A stretch of DNA of 64,000 bases. Source: Gammaproteobacteria bacterium. GTDB lineage: Bacteria; Pseudomonadota; Gammaproteobacteria; GCA-001735895. The stretch's first letter is position 1. Each line of letters opens with the position of its first letter. The stretch covers positions 1 through 64,000 of the forward strand of contig JAAEMR010000069.1 of the NCBI GenBank assembly GCA_024225395.1, read 5' to 3'. Of the stretch, positions 44,138 to 53,493 are shown piece after piece. The position numbers and the translations under genes are program-made. The notes under the pieces are model-generated. The model did no database searches. It had not been told where the DNA came from and saw nothing but the letters and a program-made list of their open reading frames with translations.

Positions 44138-44659
44138 TTACTTCTGGATGTCTCTTACCAGCTTCAAAATTATATCAGAGTCCCATTCCCGGCCTCCAAT
44201 GGCGCGATAATATAAATGCCCTTTGGGATCTAATACAAAAGTTGTCGGCAAACCTTTAATTGGCCATTGATTAATAACGTCTCCAGATTGGTCCAGTAAT
44301 ACCTGAAAATCAATTGGATAATTACCCATGAAACTGAAAATTGTGTCTTCATCTTCACCCACGTTGATGGCGACCATGGCTATATTTTGATCTTTAATTT
44401 TATGCCAGGCCCTGTTCATCGATGGTAGTTCTTCCCGACAGGGCGGGCACCAGGTAGCCCAGAAATTAATAATGACGGTTTTACCTTTATAGCTTGAAAG
44501 CGAGAACATTTCGCCATCCATATCCGGTAAATTAAAATCAGCTGCGGGAGGATTTTGTTTGATCAGGCTTAATGATTCTTGCGCGTAACTGACGGTGAAT
44601 AAACTACTGAAAATAAAATAAACAGATAGCAGGAAAGTTATTGGTTTAAGTTTTATCAC
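44138..44659 (-). CDS. TlpA/ResA-like thioredoxin-fold protein
   Basis: A periplasmic thiol-disulfide protein with a signal segment (FLLSVYFIFSSLFTVSYA) and the active site WATWCPPCREELP, the standard WCxxC. I chose GTG 44659, which overlaps the upstream TGA (GTGA) and gives a clean signal peptide; ATG 44692 would add 11 residues. It is the last gene of a six-gene operon with DUF1538 genes. TlpA-like proteins often reduce cytochrome c apoproteins or metal-site cysteines. Confidence 0.85.
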   Translation of the reverse strand: MIKLKPITFLLSVYFIFSSLFTVSYAQESLSLIKQNPPAADFNLPDMDGEMFSLSSYKGKTVIINFWATWCPPCREELPSMNRAWHKIKDQNIAMVAINVGEDEDTIFSFMGNYPIDFQVLLDQSGDVINQWPIKGLPTTFVLDPKGHLYYRAIGGREWDSDIILKLVRDIQK

Positions 44660-45237
44660 TGGTCTGCAGGGCATTCGATTTGTTTTATCCATTGAGAATG
44701 GGTTTTGTTATTATGTTTCCACACCACTTTCAGGTCAAATTTGCTGCCGGGTGGTAAACCGAAGCTAATCATGCCCCAGTTGAAGTCACCGCCGGGATCG
44801 AAACTCTGCTGAGTGGGAAAGGTGGCCCAGCGAAAGGCAATTCTGGAGGCTGTACTCACTCCATCTTCTGCCCATTCTTTATCCCATGTTTCTTTGAATT
44901 TAATACGCTGAGCCTTTGTAGTCACGTAAATTTTCCAGTCATACAGATTGTAGGAAATGGATTTTGACTGAGGCGACCGGGAAGTGTTTTTACCGATGGT
45001 CTGTAAGACACATTGTGTTGCTATGTCATTGGCGATGTCGCTGGAAAAACCTCTGCCCTGAAAAAAAGCACGTGTCTGATCGGGCAGGCGCTGTATGAGT
45101 TCCAGCGAAAAAGGTGCTTCGGTTAATTTCCAGCTTTTTAACTGTGTTTGTACATCAACGGTTTGTTCTACCCGTGCTATTGATTGAACGCTGACAATAC
45201 CTAGCAGCAAGGCAAATTTAGGGTTGAGCAGAAACAC
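44656..45237 (-). CDS. Unknown exported protein next to TlpA
   Basis: I do not recognise this 193-residue protein. The N-terminus (LNPKFALLLGIVSVQSIARV) looks like a signal peptide, so it is probably periplasmic. The body is rich in Trp and aromatic residues, with two conserved-looking cysteines (QCVLQTIG and IECPADQ near the end) that the adjacent TlpA could reduce. Its stop overlaps the TlpA start, and it lies eight bases after the CBS gene. Confidence 0.55.
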   Translation of the reverse strand: MFLLNPKFALLLGIVSVQSIARVEQTVDVQTQLKSWKLTEAPFSLELIQRLPDQTRAFFQGRGFSSDIANDIATQCVLQTIGKNTSRSPQSKSISYNLYDWKIYVTTKAQRIKFKETWDKEWAEDGVSTASRIAFRWATFPTQQSFDPGGDFNWGMISFGLPPGSKFDLKVVWKHNNKTHSQWIKQIECPADQ

Positions 45238-45245
45238 TGGGGCAG

Positions 45246-45653
45246 CTAAACAAGCCTGTCTCTGATCCCGCGTAACACAATGTCGGTATAGCCTACGATG
45301 CCGAGGATTTTTCTATCCTCAACGACGGGGGCACGACCCAGGCCGAAGTTTTCAAACAACCTGGCGCAGTATCGAATGTCCATATCAGGGGCCACGCTAA
45401 TCACCGGCTTTGACATGATTTCATAAATGTTGACGCGTTCTGGTGACTTATCACGAGCCAGCACCTTCTTGGCTATGTCCGATAGCATCACCAGGCCGTA
45501 TTCATCGTCGTCATGTCGTTTATCGACAATAATGCATTTAGTCTCGGTAAATTCGCCTTTTTTTAACACCTCGGCCACGGTTTCCATGCTATTGACCAGT
45601 TCGTAATCCTTTTTCATTACGTCTCTTACACGTATCAGAGTTTTGTTGTTCAT
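45246..45653 (-). CDS. CBS-domain protein of the DUF1538 operon
   Basis: A 135-residue cytosolic CBS pair (ELVNSMETVAEVLKKGEF; KPVISVAPDMDIRYCARLFE). CBS pairs bind adenosine nucleotides and often gate transporters. It overlaps the PII-like gene by four bases (ATGA), and the two probably work together as sensors for the DUF1538 membrane proteins. Confidence 0.85.
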   Translation of the reverse strand: MNNKTLIRVRDVMKKDYELVNSMETVAEVLKKGEFTETKCIIVDKRHDDDEYGLVMLSDIAKKVLARDKSPERVNIYEIMSKPVISVAPDMDIRYCARLFENFGLGRAPVVEDRKILGIVGYTDIVLRGIRDRLV

Positions 45654-46000
45654 AATTCTTCCTCTACAATTTCTGTTAATTCGTCAACCTGATGAGAGAT
45701 GCCAACGGCATCATCGACATCAATGCTAAATGCGATACCAGTGCCCGGGCTATTATCAAATTCACCTGTCCTGGCAATGGTTTCCAGAATTTCCCTGGTC
45801 AGGTGTTCTTCAACAAGCAGTAATACAACATCTCGTTGGGTTTCCAGGTTTAAGCCGAAGAATGTTTTTGAGGCTTTTATGCCTTCACCTTTGGCATTAG
45901 TAATGACGGTAGAACCGGTAGCGCCTTTTTCTTTTGCAGCATCTACGATCTTGTCGGTTATCCCGTCCTCGGTAAGAGCAATTATCAATTTGAAATGCAT
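45650..46000 (-). CDS. PII-like signalling protein
   Basis: This 116-residue protein has the ferredoxin-like PII core (MHFKLIIALTEDGITDKIVD; RDVVLLLVEEHLTREILETI) but lacks the T-loop tyrosine region of GlnB/GlnK. I chose ATG 46000; the open frame runs upstream, but that part overlaps the DUF1538 gene. PII-like proteins bind nucleotides and regulate membrane transporters, as SbtB does SbtA. It lies directly between DUF1538 genes and a CBS gene. Confidence 0.8.
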   Translation of the reverse strand: MHFKLIIALTEDGITDKIVDAAKEKGATGSTVITNAKGEGIKASKTFFGLNLETQRDVVLLLVEEHLTREILETIARTGEFDNSPGTGIAFSIDVDDAVGISHQVDELTEIVEEEL

Positions 46001-46010
46001 AGCTAGTTTC

Positions 46011-46793
46011 TCATTGGGTTGGTTTATCTTTGTTGCGTTTGGATACCCACTCGGAAATTTGAGCGTAAACCATAACGGACATAATGGGGAAAAGGCTGGC
46101 AAAGGCTATCAGGCCAAAACCATCCAGTAACGGACTGCGGCCGGGAACTGTGGTAGAAAGCCCGAGACCCAGGGCGGCGACCAGCGGAACTGTAACCGTA
46201 GAAGTGGTTACACCGCCAGAATCATAGGCAAGTGCAATGATTAATCGAGGTGCAAAAAAGGTCTGTATGACGACAAAAACATAACCGGTGATGATGTACC
46301 AGTATAACGGCGTGCCGGTGACAATCCGGAAGACACCCAGTGCGATTCCAATGGCTACGCCGATAGCAACCGCTATTCTCAGTCCCCAGATGCTGATACT
46401 GCCTGCAGAAACCTGGTTAGCTTTAATGGCAACGGCGAGTAAGGATGGTTCTGCAATGGTAGTGGCAAAACCAATCGCAAAAGCAAACAGGTAAACCCAT
46501 TTGTAATGCCACCAGTTGAGAGTAGATTCTGCAGCGCCCTGTAAAATGAAATCAAGATTGGTTAACTGTGTCGCCATCAATTTGCCTAATGGAAACAGGG
46601 CTGCTTCCAGTCCTTCCAGGAAAAAAGCCAGGCCAAGCAAGACCAGTAGAAAACCCATCAGAATTTTTTTCAGATTGGGCATGGCTTTTCTTAATACAAA
46701 AAGCTGAAATCCAAAAATGATGGCAGCTATCGGTAATACATCCCAGATGGTCGCCAGAATAACGTGGAACAGATCCGTGAAAATATGCATCAC
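46011..46793 (-). CDS. DUF1538 integral membrane protein (second copy)
   Basis: A 260-residue inner-membrane protein with about seven hydrophobic segments and the DUF1538 signature [20 protein letters not shown], shared almost word for word with its neighbour. Start and stop overlap with the upstream copy (ATGA). The pair may form a heterodimer. DUF1538 has no established function; the PII and CBS partners suggest a regulated transporter. Confidence 0.85.
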   Translation of the reverse strand: MMHIFTDLFHVILATIWDVLPIAAIIFGFQLFVLRKAMPNLKKILMGFLLVLLGLAFFLEGLEAALFPLGKLMATQLTNLDFILQGAAESTLNWWHYKWVYLFAFAIGFATTIAEPSLLAVAIKANQVSAGSISIWGLRIAVAIGVAIGIALGVFRIVTGTPLYWYIITGYVFVVIQTFFAPRLIIALAYDSGGVTTSTVTVPLVAALGLGLSTTVPGRSPLLDGFGLIAFASLFPIMSVMVYAQISEWVSKRNKDKPTQ

Positions 46794-47521
46794 ACCACCA
46801 TCCCGTAACCCATGACAAAAATCATCGGGGTTAAAGAAGCGAAAGCAATAAGTCCAAATCCGTCAATCATCGGGTTACGTCCCTTGATGGAGCTTGCAAG
46901 GCCGACACCCAGAGCGGTTACCAGGGGAACGGTAATCGTTGACGTGGTGACGCCACCGGAATCATAAGCAATGCCGATAATTTCTTCCGGGGCAAAAAAG
47001 GTCATGATGACGACCCCGATATAGCCGGTAATAATAAGGTATTGTATTGGCCAGCCTTTGATGATTCTTAGAACGCCGACTAAAATAGCAAAACCAACCG
47101 ATACGGCGACAGTAATTCGCAGGCCAAATGCATAAGACATCCTGGACTCATCGGTATCTAAAATCATGCCGCCAACGGCAGCAACATGAGAAGCTTCCTT
47201 GGCAACTGCAATTAAAGCGGGTTCTGCCACAGTGGTGCCAAAACCCAGAGAAAAGGCAAACACCAGTAACCAGAACAGGCTGCCTTTTTTAGCAAAGGCA
47301 TAAGCCATGTTTTCCCCGACCGGAAACAGTCCCATATTAAGACCATGCACAAACAGGGTTAAACCCATGACGACAAACAGGATTCCAATAGCAATTTCAG
47401 TGAAATTAGGAATGGGTTGTTGTAACACGAAAAGCTGGAAAAAAGTAATGACGCCGATTATGGGCAAAAGATCACGCAGGCTATCCAGTAAAGATTTGAT
47501 AATGGCCTTGAATGAATTCAT
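46790..47521 (-). CDS. DUF1538 integral membrane protein (first copy)
   Basis: A 243-residue inner-membrane protein with about seven hydrophobic segments and [20 protein letters not shown] near residue 185. It is paralogous to the 46011 gene: both carry FATTVAEP- or FATTIAEP-like stretches ([15 protein letters not shown] here). It is the first gene of the operon. The upstream 295 bases (47522-47816) show no gene or clear hairpin; the promoter should lie there. Confidence 0.85.
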   Translation of the reverse strand: MNSFKAIIKSLLDSLRDLLPIIGVITFFQLFVLQQPIPNFTEIAIGILFVVMGLTLFVHGLNMGLFPVGENMAYAFAKKGSLFWLLVFAFSLGFGTTVAEPALIAVAKEASHVAAVGGMILDTDESRMSYAFGLRITVAVSVGFAILVGVLRIIKGWPIQYLIITGYIGVVIMTFFAPEEIIGIAYDSGGVTTSTITVPLVTALGVGLASSIKGRNPMIDGFGLIAFASLTPMIFVMGYGMVV

Positions 47522-47816
47522 ATAGAGTAAGAGCTAGAGTTATTATTGTTTGAGATTATTTATAGCAGCTTAAAATTAAAACACATGATAAAGCTGAATA
47601 ACAGAGTCGAAGTGAAAATTTAATGATGATGTTGATTTTATTTGTTATTGAGTAATTTTTCCTGCATCGATCTGCTGTTTGCTGTACCAGCGTTCCACCG
47701 GTTCTGCAAAAAGTGAGCAAGTGGTGATATAAACGATGCTAAAAAGGACTGCTTTTTATACCCTGTATTATCTCCACGTTTGTGAGTAAGGGTAGTGCTT
47801 AACCAGTATAACTTGT
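47522..47816. other. Intergenic region, no gene seen
   Basis: About 295 bases separate the DUF1538 operon from the OsmC-like gene. I find no open frame, hairpin or repeat of interest. It should contain the DUF1538 promoter on the minus strand. Confidence 0.5.
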
Positions 47817-48233
47817 TTAAGAAAATATGACAGAAATATCCATCTTCAAATTTTCAGGAAGGTTGCTGGAAACCGGACAATGTGTCATTCGTTCACTAAT
47901 GTACCCAATATTTTTTTCGGTTGGTGTGCCGGATTTTAATTTGGCATTAAACGAGACGCTCACATCTTTTAAATTCCAGAATTCTCCCGCATTGACGACT
48001 AACTCTCCTGTGGATGATTCCAGTATCAGGTTACATTCTGCACTATTGGCTCTCATGTAAAGATGCTGGCAGGAAAATAAAGCGTTGATGTAGAGCAGGA
48101 AGCCGGGTGACCGAATATCGAGATCAAGTGCTTCCCATTTATCATCATGCAATACTTCAATGGCTAAATCCTGGATATCATTTTTATCCGTTTGATAGCT
48201 GCTTTTGAGTTTTAAATGGAAATGTCTATTCAT
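47817..48233 (-). CDS. OsmC-family-like protein
   Basis: This 138-residue protein has the two cysteine regions typical of the OsmC/Ohr fold: NALFSCQHLYM in the helix that carries the peroxidatic cysteine, and MTHCPVSSNLP near the C-terminus. Sequence similarity outside them is weak, so function (peroxide or other thiol chemistry) is uncertain. I chose ATG 48233 over ATG 48272. It lies 45 bases after the ABC ATPase gene on the same strand. Confidence 0.6.
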   Translation of the reverse strand: MNRHFHLKLKSSYQTDKNDIQDLAIEVLHDDKWEALDLDIRSPGFLLYINALFSCQHLYMRANSAECNLILESSTGELVVNAGEFWNLKDVSVSFNAKLKSGTPTEKNIGYISERMTHCPVSSNLPENLKMDISVIFS

Positions 48234-48278
48234 AATACTTTTATTATTTCGTAAACAGGCATTAAAGCACAAATATCG

Positions 48279-49349
48279 TTACATGATAATGACATGATCA
48301 GTATCCATGGATAAACCCACTTGCGCACCTTCTTCGGCAGGTTGTTTACCCCGGCCATATATTTCATCAACTAGAATGCTCTGTTGATTAACCTGAATCT
48401 CATAACGTACAAGATTGCCGAGGAATTCACGTTTTTGAACAAGGCCGTTTAAATCAGCACTATTGCTGGCCTGGTCACATATAGAAATATTTTGTGGACG
48501 AAAGATGATGGATTTACTACCTTCTATATCGCAGTTGTGAAGTGATATTTTCAACCCTTTTTCATCTTTAAAGATAGTTTCATTGTCTTCTGTTGTAATA
48601 TTTCCATTTAACACATTGGCACTTCCCAGAAATTTAGCGACAAACAGGTTTTCAGGTTTGTCATATAACTCCATTGGAGAGCCTACCTGTTGAACAATGC
48701 CATCCTGCAAAACGGCGATACGATCAGAAGTGGTATTGGCTTCCTCCTGATCATGGGTCACGAATATGGTCGTGAGTCCCAGTTTGCGCTGCAAGTCCAA
48801 TAATTCCTGACGCATGTGAACACGTAGTTTTGCATCCAGATTAGAAAGAGGTTCATCAAGTAGGAGCACCCTGGGTTCAATGACAATGGTACGGGCAAGT
48901 GCTACACGTTGTTGCTGCCCACCCGATAATTGATTAGGACGGCGTTGCGCATAATCCTGTAACCCCACCAGTTCCAGTGCATCGTTGACTCGCTGGTCGA
49001 TTTCATGGTGAGGTAACTTCCGTTCTTCCAGTCCGAATGCTACGTTTTTCCAGATGGTCATATGGGGCCATAGTGCGTAATTCTGGAACACCATGCCAAC
49101 ATTACGTTTCCATGGTGGTAATCGGGAAACTTCTTCACCCCCTAAAAAAACTTCTCCGCGCTGGCAATGCTCAAATCCGGCGATGAGCCTTAATAGAGTA
49201 GATTTTCCGCAACCTGAAGGACCGAGGAAAGCAAAAAATTCACCTTTATTTATTTTCAGGCTGACATTTTTTATGACCTGAGTATCGTCATAGGATAGAT
49301 CTATATTTTTTAGCTCTATGCCTACGGACTGTATTTTTTGAAGTGACAT
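48279..49349 (-). CDS. ABC transporter ATPase, FbpC/PotA-like
   Basis: A 356-residue ATPase with Walker A GPSGCGKSTL, signature LSGGQQQRVALARTI, Walker B LLLDEPLSNLDAKL and a C-terminal TOBE region. It belongs to the iron/polyamine/sulfate importer class. It lies 15 bases after the permease gene. The operon order is binding protein, permease, ATPase. The substrate is discussed under the binding protein. Confidence 0.92.
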   Translation of the reverse strand: MSLQKIQSVGIELKNIDLSYDDTQVIKNVSLKINKGEFFAFLGPSGCGKSTLLRLIAGFEHCQRGEVFLGGEEVSRLPPWKRNVGMVFQNYALWPHMTIWKNVAFGLEERKLPHHEIDQRVNDALELVGLQDYAQRRPNQLSGGQQQRVALARTIVIEPRVLLLDEPLSNLDAKLRVHMRQELLDLQRKLGLTTIFVTHDQEEANTTSDRIAVLQDGIVQQVGSPMELYDKPENLFVAKFLGSANVLNGNITTEDNETIFKDEKGLKISLHNCDIEGSKSIIFRPQNISICDQASNSADLNGLVQKREFLGNLVRYEIQVNQQSILVDEIYGRGKQPAEEGAQVGLSMDTDHVIIM

Positions 49350-49364
49350 AATTTTTCCTGATGA

Positions 49365-51068
49365 TTATTTCTGGTTATTGTTCTCAATGCTGCGTTCACG
49401 GCGGCCTTTTTCAATGATTCGATGTGAAAAATAGGTGCCCAACCCAACGATAAGAACGGCAACCATACCCAGTGCAGCACCCGGTCCTCTGCCAGCTGCC
49501 GATTGCATGAAAACATAAATACCGTAAGCCAAAGGTGCATCTGACTCTGTCGATACCAGCATGATGGTGGCTGAAAGTTCTACCGCAGCAGTGGCAAAAC
49601 TGGTGACAAAACCTGCCAGTAATCCCCCGGACATAAGCGGTAATACGATACGCTGGATGGTTTTTGCTTTATTCGCCCCGAGGTTTTCTGCGGCTTCTTC
49701 CAGCGAGCGGCTAACCTGTTGCAGGGCAGATGTGCAGGCTCTAAGTGCATAAGGCAGGCGCCGAATGGACAGGGCGATAACCAGCATGACCCACCAGGTG
49801 GCCAGAGGCGCATCTCCGAATGGAATGCTGGCACCCAGAAAGGTTCTTAAATAACCTATACCTAGTACCAGGCCGGGCACTGCCAGTGCGGCCATGGCGG
49901 CATAATCCAGCCAGTAACGAAAGCGAATTTTTGTGCGTAACACCAGATAGGCTATTGAAGTGCCCAGAATAATATCGATGGTGGCTGCGAGTGAGGCATA
50001 CAGCAGGGTATTCATCATGAATTCAGGCGTTTCAGCAAATATTTCAACATAATGATCGGGCGTAAAGCCGTCTGGTAACACGCTGTACGACCAGATGGTT
50101 CCAAATGACAACAGCGTCAGGCCGAAGTGAGGTGATAACACCGTGAGTAAAATGAGGATAACAATGAAGTAGGCCACTATGCGTTCGAAAGGTCGCATTT
50201 TCCTTTTAGCCAGGCCACCGCCACCTTTTTGCACGGTCGAATAATCTTTTCCTTTGAGTGCCAGTGATGCAATCCACATTGCGAACAATGAAAAGATAAC
50301 CAGAATAACGGCGATGACATAACCCATCGGGTCATCGATGCCGATAGATGAAATTCTTAAGTATGCCTGTGGGGCCAGCATATTATTGACATTGAGTAAT
50401 AGTGGTGTGCCCAGATCATCAAAAACCTTGATGAATACCAGTGATGCACCGGCGACATAACCGGGCATGGCTAATGGGAAAACGATGCGTCTGAATAAGC
50501 GCATGCCTGAGCTTCCCAGATTTTGCGCCGACTCTTCCATTGAGCGGTCAATGTTGTTCAGTGAGGCTGACAGATTAATTAATATGAAGGGGAAGTAGTG
50601 CAGACTTTGTACAAAAATAACCCCGTTAAGCCCCTCCATGAACGGAATGGTAAACCCAAAATATTCATCCATCAGCAAGTTAATGCTGCCATTTGAACCA
50701 AACAGCAATTGCATTGCAACAGCACCCACAAAAGGGGGCATGATTAATGGAACAAAGCCCAGGCTCTGGATAATGATAGCGCCTTTGAATTCAAATCGGG
50801 TTGTAAAATAAGCCAGCGGTAATGAAATTAACGTGGCCAGTAAAACAGACATGGTTGCCACGTAAAAGGAGTTATTAAATGACTCTATAAACAGCGATGT
50901 ATTGAAGAAATCTTTAAAATTGATTAGCGTCAGACTACCCGAATTGACATCAATAAAGGCAACATAAAAAACCTTGACGACGGGAATAATTAAAAAAGAA
51001 AGCAGGAACAGTGCGATAAAAAGAAATAACGCTATCTGACCGGGATTTTTATGGGTTTTGGAGGTCAT
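49365..51068 (-). CDS. ABC transporter permease with two fused domains, FbpB-like
   Basis: A 567-residue inner-membrane permease with about 12 hydrophobic segments. It contains two binding-protein-dependent transport domains, each with an EAA loop (EESAQNLGSSGMRLFRRIVFP and EEAAENLGANKAKTIQRIV). Fused permeases of this type serve iron(III), thiamine and 2-aminoethylphosphonate importers. A repeat element and a terminator lie between it and the binding-protein gene. Confidence 0.92.
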   Translation of the reverse strand: MTSKTHKNPGQIALFLFIALFLLSFLIIPVVKVFYVAFIDVNSGSLTLINFKDFFNTSLFIESFNNSFYVATMSVLLATLISLPLAYFTTRFEFKGAIIIQSLGFVPLIMPPFVGAVAMQLLFGSNGSINLLMDEYFGFTIPFMEGLNGVIFVQSLHYFPFILINLSASLNNIDRSMEESAQNLGSSGMRLFRRIVFPLAMPGYVAGASLVFIKVFDDLGTPLLLNVNNMLAPQAYLRISSIGIDDPMGYVIAVILVIFSLFAMWIASLALKGKDYSTVQKGGGGLAKRKMRPFERIVAYFIVILILLTVLSPHFGLTLLSFGTIWSYSVLPDGFTPDHYVEIFAETPEFMMNTLLYASLAATIDIILGTSIAYLVLRTKIRFRYWLDYAAMAALAVPGLVLGIGYLRTFLGASIPFGDAPLATWWVMLVIALSIRRLPYALRACTSALQQVSRSLEEAAENLGANKAKTIQRIVLPLMSGGLLAGFVTSFATAAVELSATIMLVSTESDAPLAYGIYVFMQSAAGRGPGAALGMVAVLIVGLGTYFSHRIIEKGRRERSIENNNQK

Positions 51069-51080
51069 AAAAAATTTATT

Positions 51081-51188
51081 ACCACAGAGGACACAGAGGA
51101 GACGGAGAAAAGAATAAAGGTTTAAATGCTTTATTTAATTGACAGCTAAAGCTCGAAAACCTCGTATTTTCCATGTATTCTGTGGTTC
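51081..51188. repeat. Inverted-repeat element (CCACAGAGGACAC type)
   Basis: The left arm ACCACAGAGGACACAGAGGA (51081-51100) and the right arm (CCATGTATTCTGTGGTTC, about 51171-51188) are imperfect inverted copies about 70 bases apart. It sits between the ABC permease start and the terminator of the binding-protein gene, inside the transcript. It resembles the GxxExxY-linked elements in design. Confidence 0.6.
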
Positions 51189-51191
51189 AAA

Positions 51192-51218
51192 TAAAAAGTC
51201 CCGAGTTGCCTCGGGACT
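51192..51218 (-). terminator. Terminator after the solute-binding protein gene
   Basis: AGTCCCGAG (51197-51205) and CTCGGGACT (51210-51218) form a perfect 9-bp stem with a TTGC loop, and on the minus strand a T run follows. It separates the binding protein from its permease, so it probably gives excess binding protein. Confidence 0.88.
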
Positions 51219-51227
51219 AAAGATTTA

Positions 51228-52535
51228 CTAATGAGCTTTGTTAGCAACTTCAATAGCTTTAGCATAATTAGCTTTAACCATCGTATCCCACTGTTGCTCT
51301 ACTTCAGCCTGACGCCCGGTCACTTTATCAGTGGCTTTCTTACGCTTTTTCTTGAAGATGCCAGAGAAAGCGGGGTCAGCTGCCTGAGCCTCAGTGATAG
51401 GTAGTGCGGCAACCAGAGCCCTGGCTTCAGCAATCATTTCTTTATTACCGTTTGCGGCTTCTGCATCCTGGATGGCTTTAGTAGCTGCGCGTAAATCATC
51501 CATGCGATAGGTGATCATGACATCAAACATAGAGTTAACCAGGTTGTAGCGTGACTTCGACAGTTTTACGTCAAAATTTACCGCGGCACCGATGGTGGAA
51601 TCGGCCTTGAAAGGATTAGGGAAGTTAGCCGGTGCGTTTGCGTATGTAGCAGGATTGACCGGTAAACGACGAATCTTCTTGTTTAGTAAAATTGACTGAC
51701 CCTGATCAGACAGTAAGAAGTCAATAAAAGCTTTAGCTGCCTGTGGGTGAGGCGCATTGTTTAAAACGCCGATATTGGCAGGAACCAGAGCGGTTGTTGT
51801 CGGGTAAACGAAATCAACCGGGAAGCCGCTACCTTTAGAAGACAGACCAAAGAAGTCAATAACAATACCAACACCAAATGAACCACTGTTTACGCCATCA
51901 GGAACGCCAAAGCTACGAGCTGTTACAGTTTTGAAGTTACCCGCAATCTGCTTCCACCTGGCCCAGCCTTTATCCCAGCCATTACCCTGTAATAATGTTT
52001 CAACGGTCAGGTGAGTGGTGCCGGAACGTGAAGGAGCCGACATGCCAACATGATTATGATAAACGGCATCCGTTAAATCAGCCCATTGAGCTGGAACCGG
52101 AAGTTTTTTTGCGCTCAGGTAACGCGTATTCCACATGATGCCGTAACCGGCTGCAGCAAAACCCGTGTAATATCCATCGGGGTCATTAATAGGGTAAGAA
52201 CCTACATTTTTTGGGATACCTTTGGCGGGTGAAGTGTATTTTGCCAGCAGGCTATCACCTTTTAATACTTCAAAAGCATCAGGTGCTGATGCCCAGAATA
52301 AATCAGAACTGTTGTTGCTGGCCGTTTCCTGAATGTATTTAATGCCGGCGGTTGTTTTCTTTTTCAGCATTTCAATCTTCAGTCCGGGGTTCTTCTTTTC
52401 AAAAGCGGACTTAAATTCCTTGGTCAGATCTTTAGGAAAAGATGTGACGATGACAAGTTTATTTTCCATCGCTTGCAACGACATGCTGGCAGCGATGACG
52501 GACACAGCAAGCAGCGACTTGAAAGGTAGTTTCAT
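51228..52535 (-). CDS. Iron-type ABC transporter solute-binding protein
   Basis: A 435-residue periplasmic binding protein of the FbpA/AfuA-like family. The signal peptide (MKLPFKSLLAVSVIAASM) is cut near SLQA|MENK. ATG 52535 follows GGAGAT. The body has typical stretches (NKLVIVTSFPKDLTKEF; YGIMWNTRYLSAKKL). An unusual Lys-rich C-terminal extension (FKKKRKKATDKVTGRQ) follows the core. Cargo is unclear: its shared operator with the glycine cleavage operon suggests a glycine- or serine-related compound rather than iron. Confidence 0.85.
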   Translation of the reverse strand: MKLPFKSLLAVSVIAASMSLQAMENKLVIVTSFPKDLTKEFKSAFEKKNPGLKIEMLKKKTTAGIKYIQETASNNSSDLFWASAPDAFEVLKGDSLLAKYTSPAKGIPKNVGSYPINDPDGYYTGFAAAGYGIMWNTRYLSAKKLPVPAQWADLTDAVYHNHVGMSAPSRSGTTHLTVETLLQGNGWDKGWARWKQIAGNFKTVTARSFGVPDGVNSGSFGVGIVIDFFGLSSKGSGFPVDFVYPTTTALVPANIGVLNNAPHPQAAKAFIDFLLSDQGQSILLNKKIRRLPVNPATYANAPANFPNPFKADSTIGAAVNFDVKLSKSRYNLVNSMFDVMITYRMDDLRAATKAIQDAEAANGNKEMIAEARALVAALPITEAQAADPAFSGIFKKKRKKATDKVTGRQAEVEQQWDTMVKANYAKAIEVANKAH

Positions 52536-52715
52536 GGGTATCTCCTTTTGATTTATGGGGGTGCTTTTAATTATATTTGTGCCATCGGATAATCTCAGAT
52601 AAAGCAAACTGTATCAAAGTATAGAAATTTCTATTGTTAGAGCATTCATTTATATGGTTATAAGAATTGTTAAGCATTGATTCTAAATTAACCATAGGGT
52701 GTCGATGATTGATTT

Positions 52716-52749
52716 GGAAACTTAAGAAATATTGTTTCCAATAAGAAAC
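52716..52749. promoter_or_regulatory. Operator for the XRE-cupin regulator (near the ABC/regulator genes)
   Basis: GTTTCC-AATA-AGAAAC (52734-52749) is one mismatch from the perfect palindrome found before gcvT. An extra half-site GGAAAC lies at 52716-52721. It lies between the divergent binding-protein gene (start 52535) and the regulator gene (start 52819), so one regulator could control both. Confidence 0.65.
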
Positions 52750-52818
52750 TTTTGCGTTTAGAATACCCTCAAAGTTGATTCTGAAGTCATATTTCTCAAT
52801 GGTAATCGTATAAATTTA

Positions 52819-53412
52819 ATGAAAACGGGTGCAATCTTTCAACCTCTTAAACTTGGCGAAAAGGTTCGCCAGATAAGACTGCAACACAAGTGGACGCTGG
52901 ATGAAGCAGGAAAGCGTACGGGGCTTGCCAAGTCAACATTGTCCAAGATAGAAAATGAACAGGTCTCTCCTTCATTTGATGTTGTACAGAAACTCGCTGC
53001 CGGTCTCGGTATTGATGTTCCCCAGCTTTTTGTTTCAAGTGCTGAGTCATTAGTTTCAGGTAGGCGCAGTATGACTACCAAAGGTCAGGGAAAACCCCAT
53101 CCCACTGGTACCTATGAGCACGAATTACTGGCTTCAGAGCTGTCCAATAAAAAAATGGTGCCCTTTAAATCGATGGTGCATGCACGTTCATTTGATGATT
53201 TTAATGACTGGGTCAGGCATTCCGGTGAAGAATTTTTACTGGTTTTGTCTGGAGCTATCGTGTTTTTTAGTGAATTCTATGAACCGGTAAAGCTGCAGCA
53301 GGGTGATTCTATTTATTATGATGCTGGCATGGGGCATGTGTGTGTTTCGGAGAGTATTGAAGATGCGCAAATTCTGTGGGTTTGCACGGCTTCAGATGAC
53401 TTAACCATATAA
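52819..53412 (+). CDS. XRE-family regulator with cupin domain
   Basis: A 197-residue regulator: an N-terminal helix-turn-helix (GEKVRQIRLQHKWTLDEAGK, ...GLAKSTLSKIENEQVSP) and a C-terminal cupin (about 115-190, HSGEEFLLVLSGAIVFFS and GDSIYYDAGMGHVCVS) that would bind a small effector. It lies between the ABC operon (divergent) and gcvT. Palindromes before both suggest it controls them. Effector could be glycine, serine or a related compound. Confidence 0.9.
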   Translation: MKTGAIFQPLKLGEKVRQIRLQHKWTLDEAGKRTGLAKSTLSKIENEQVSPSFDVVQKLAAGLGIDVPQLFVSSAESLVSGRRSMTTKGQGKPHPTGTYEHELLASELSNKKMVPFKSMVHARSFDDFNDWVRHSGEEFLLVLSGAIVFFSEFYEPVKLQQGDSIYYDAGMGHVCVSESIEDAQILWVCTASDDLTI

Positions 53413-53493
53413 ATAACCTTTTCAGTCTTGTTTTAGAGTTTAAATATCTAATAAATGGGTTGACTGGTCGATTTTAAATGGTAAATTGCCAGT

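Noticed and set aside
45699-46130. Plus-strand open frame of 143 codons across the PII-like gene
   Set aside because: It is antisense to the PII-like and DUF1538 genes and Ser-rich without family features. It is a shadow.
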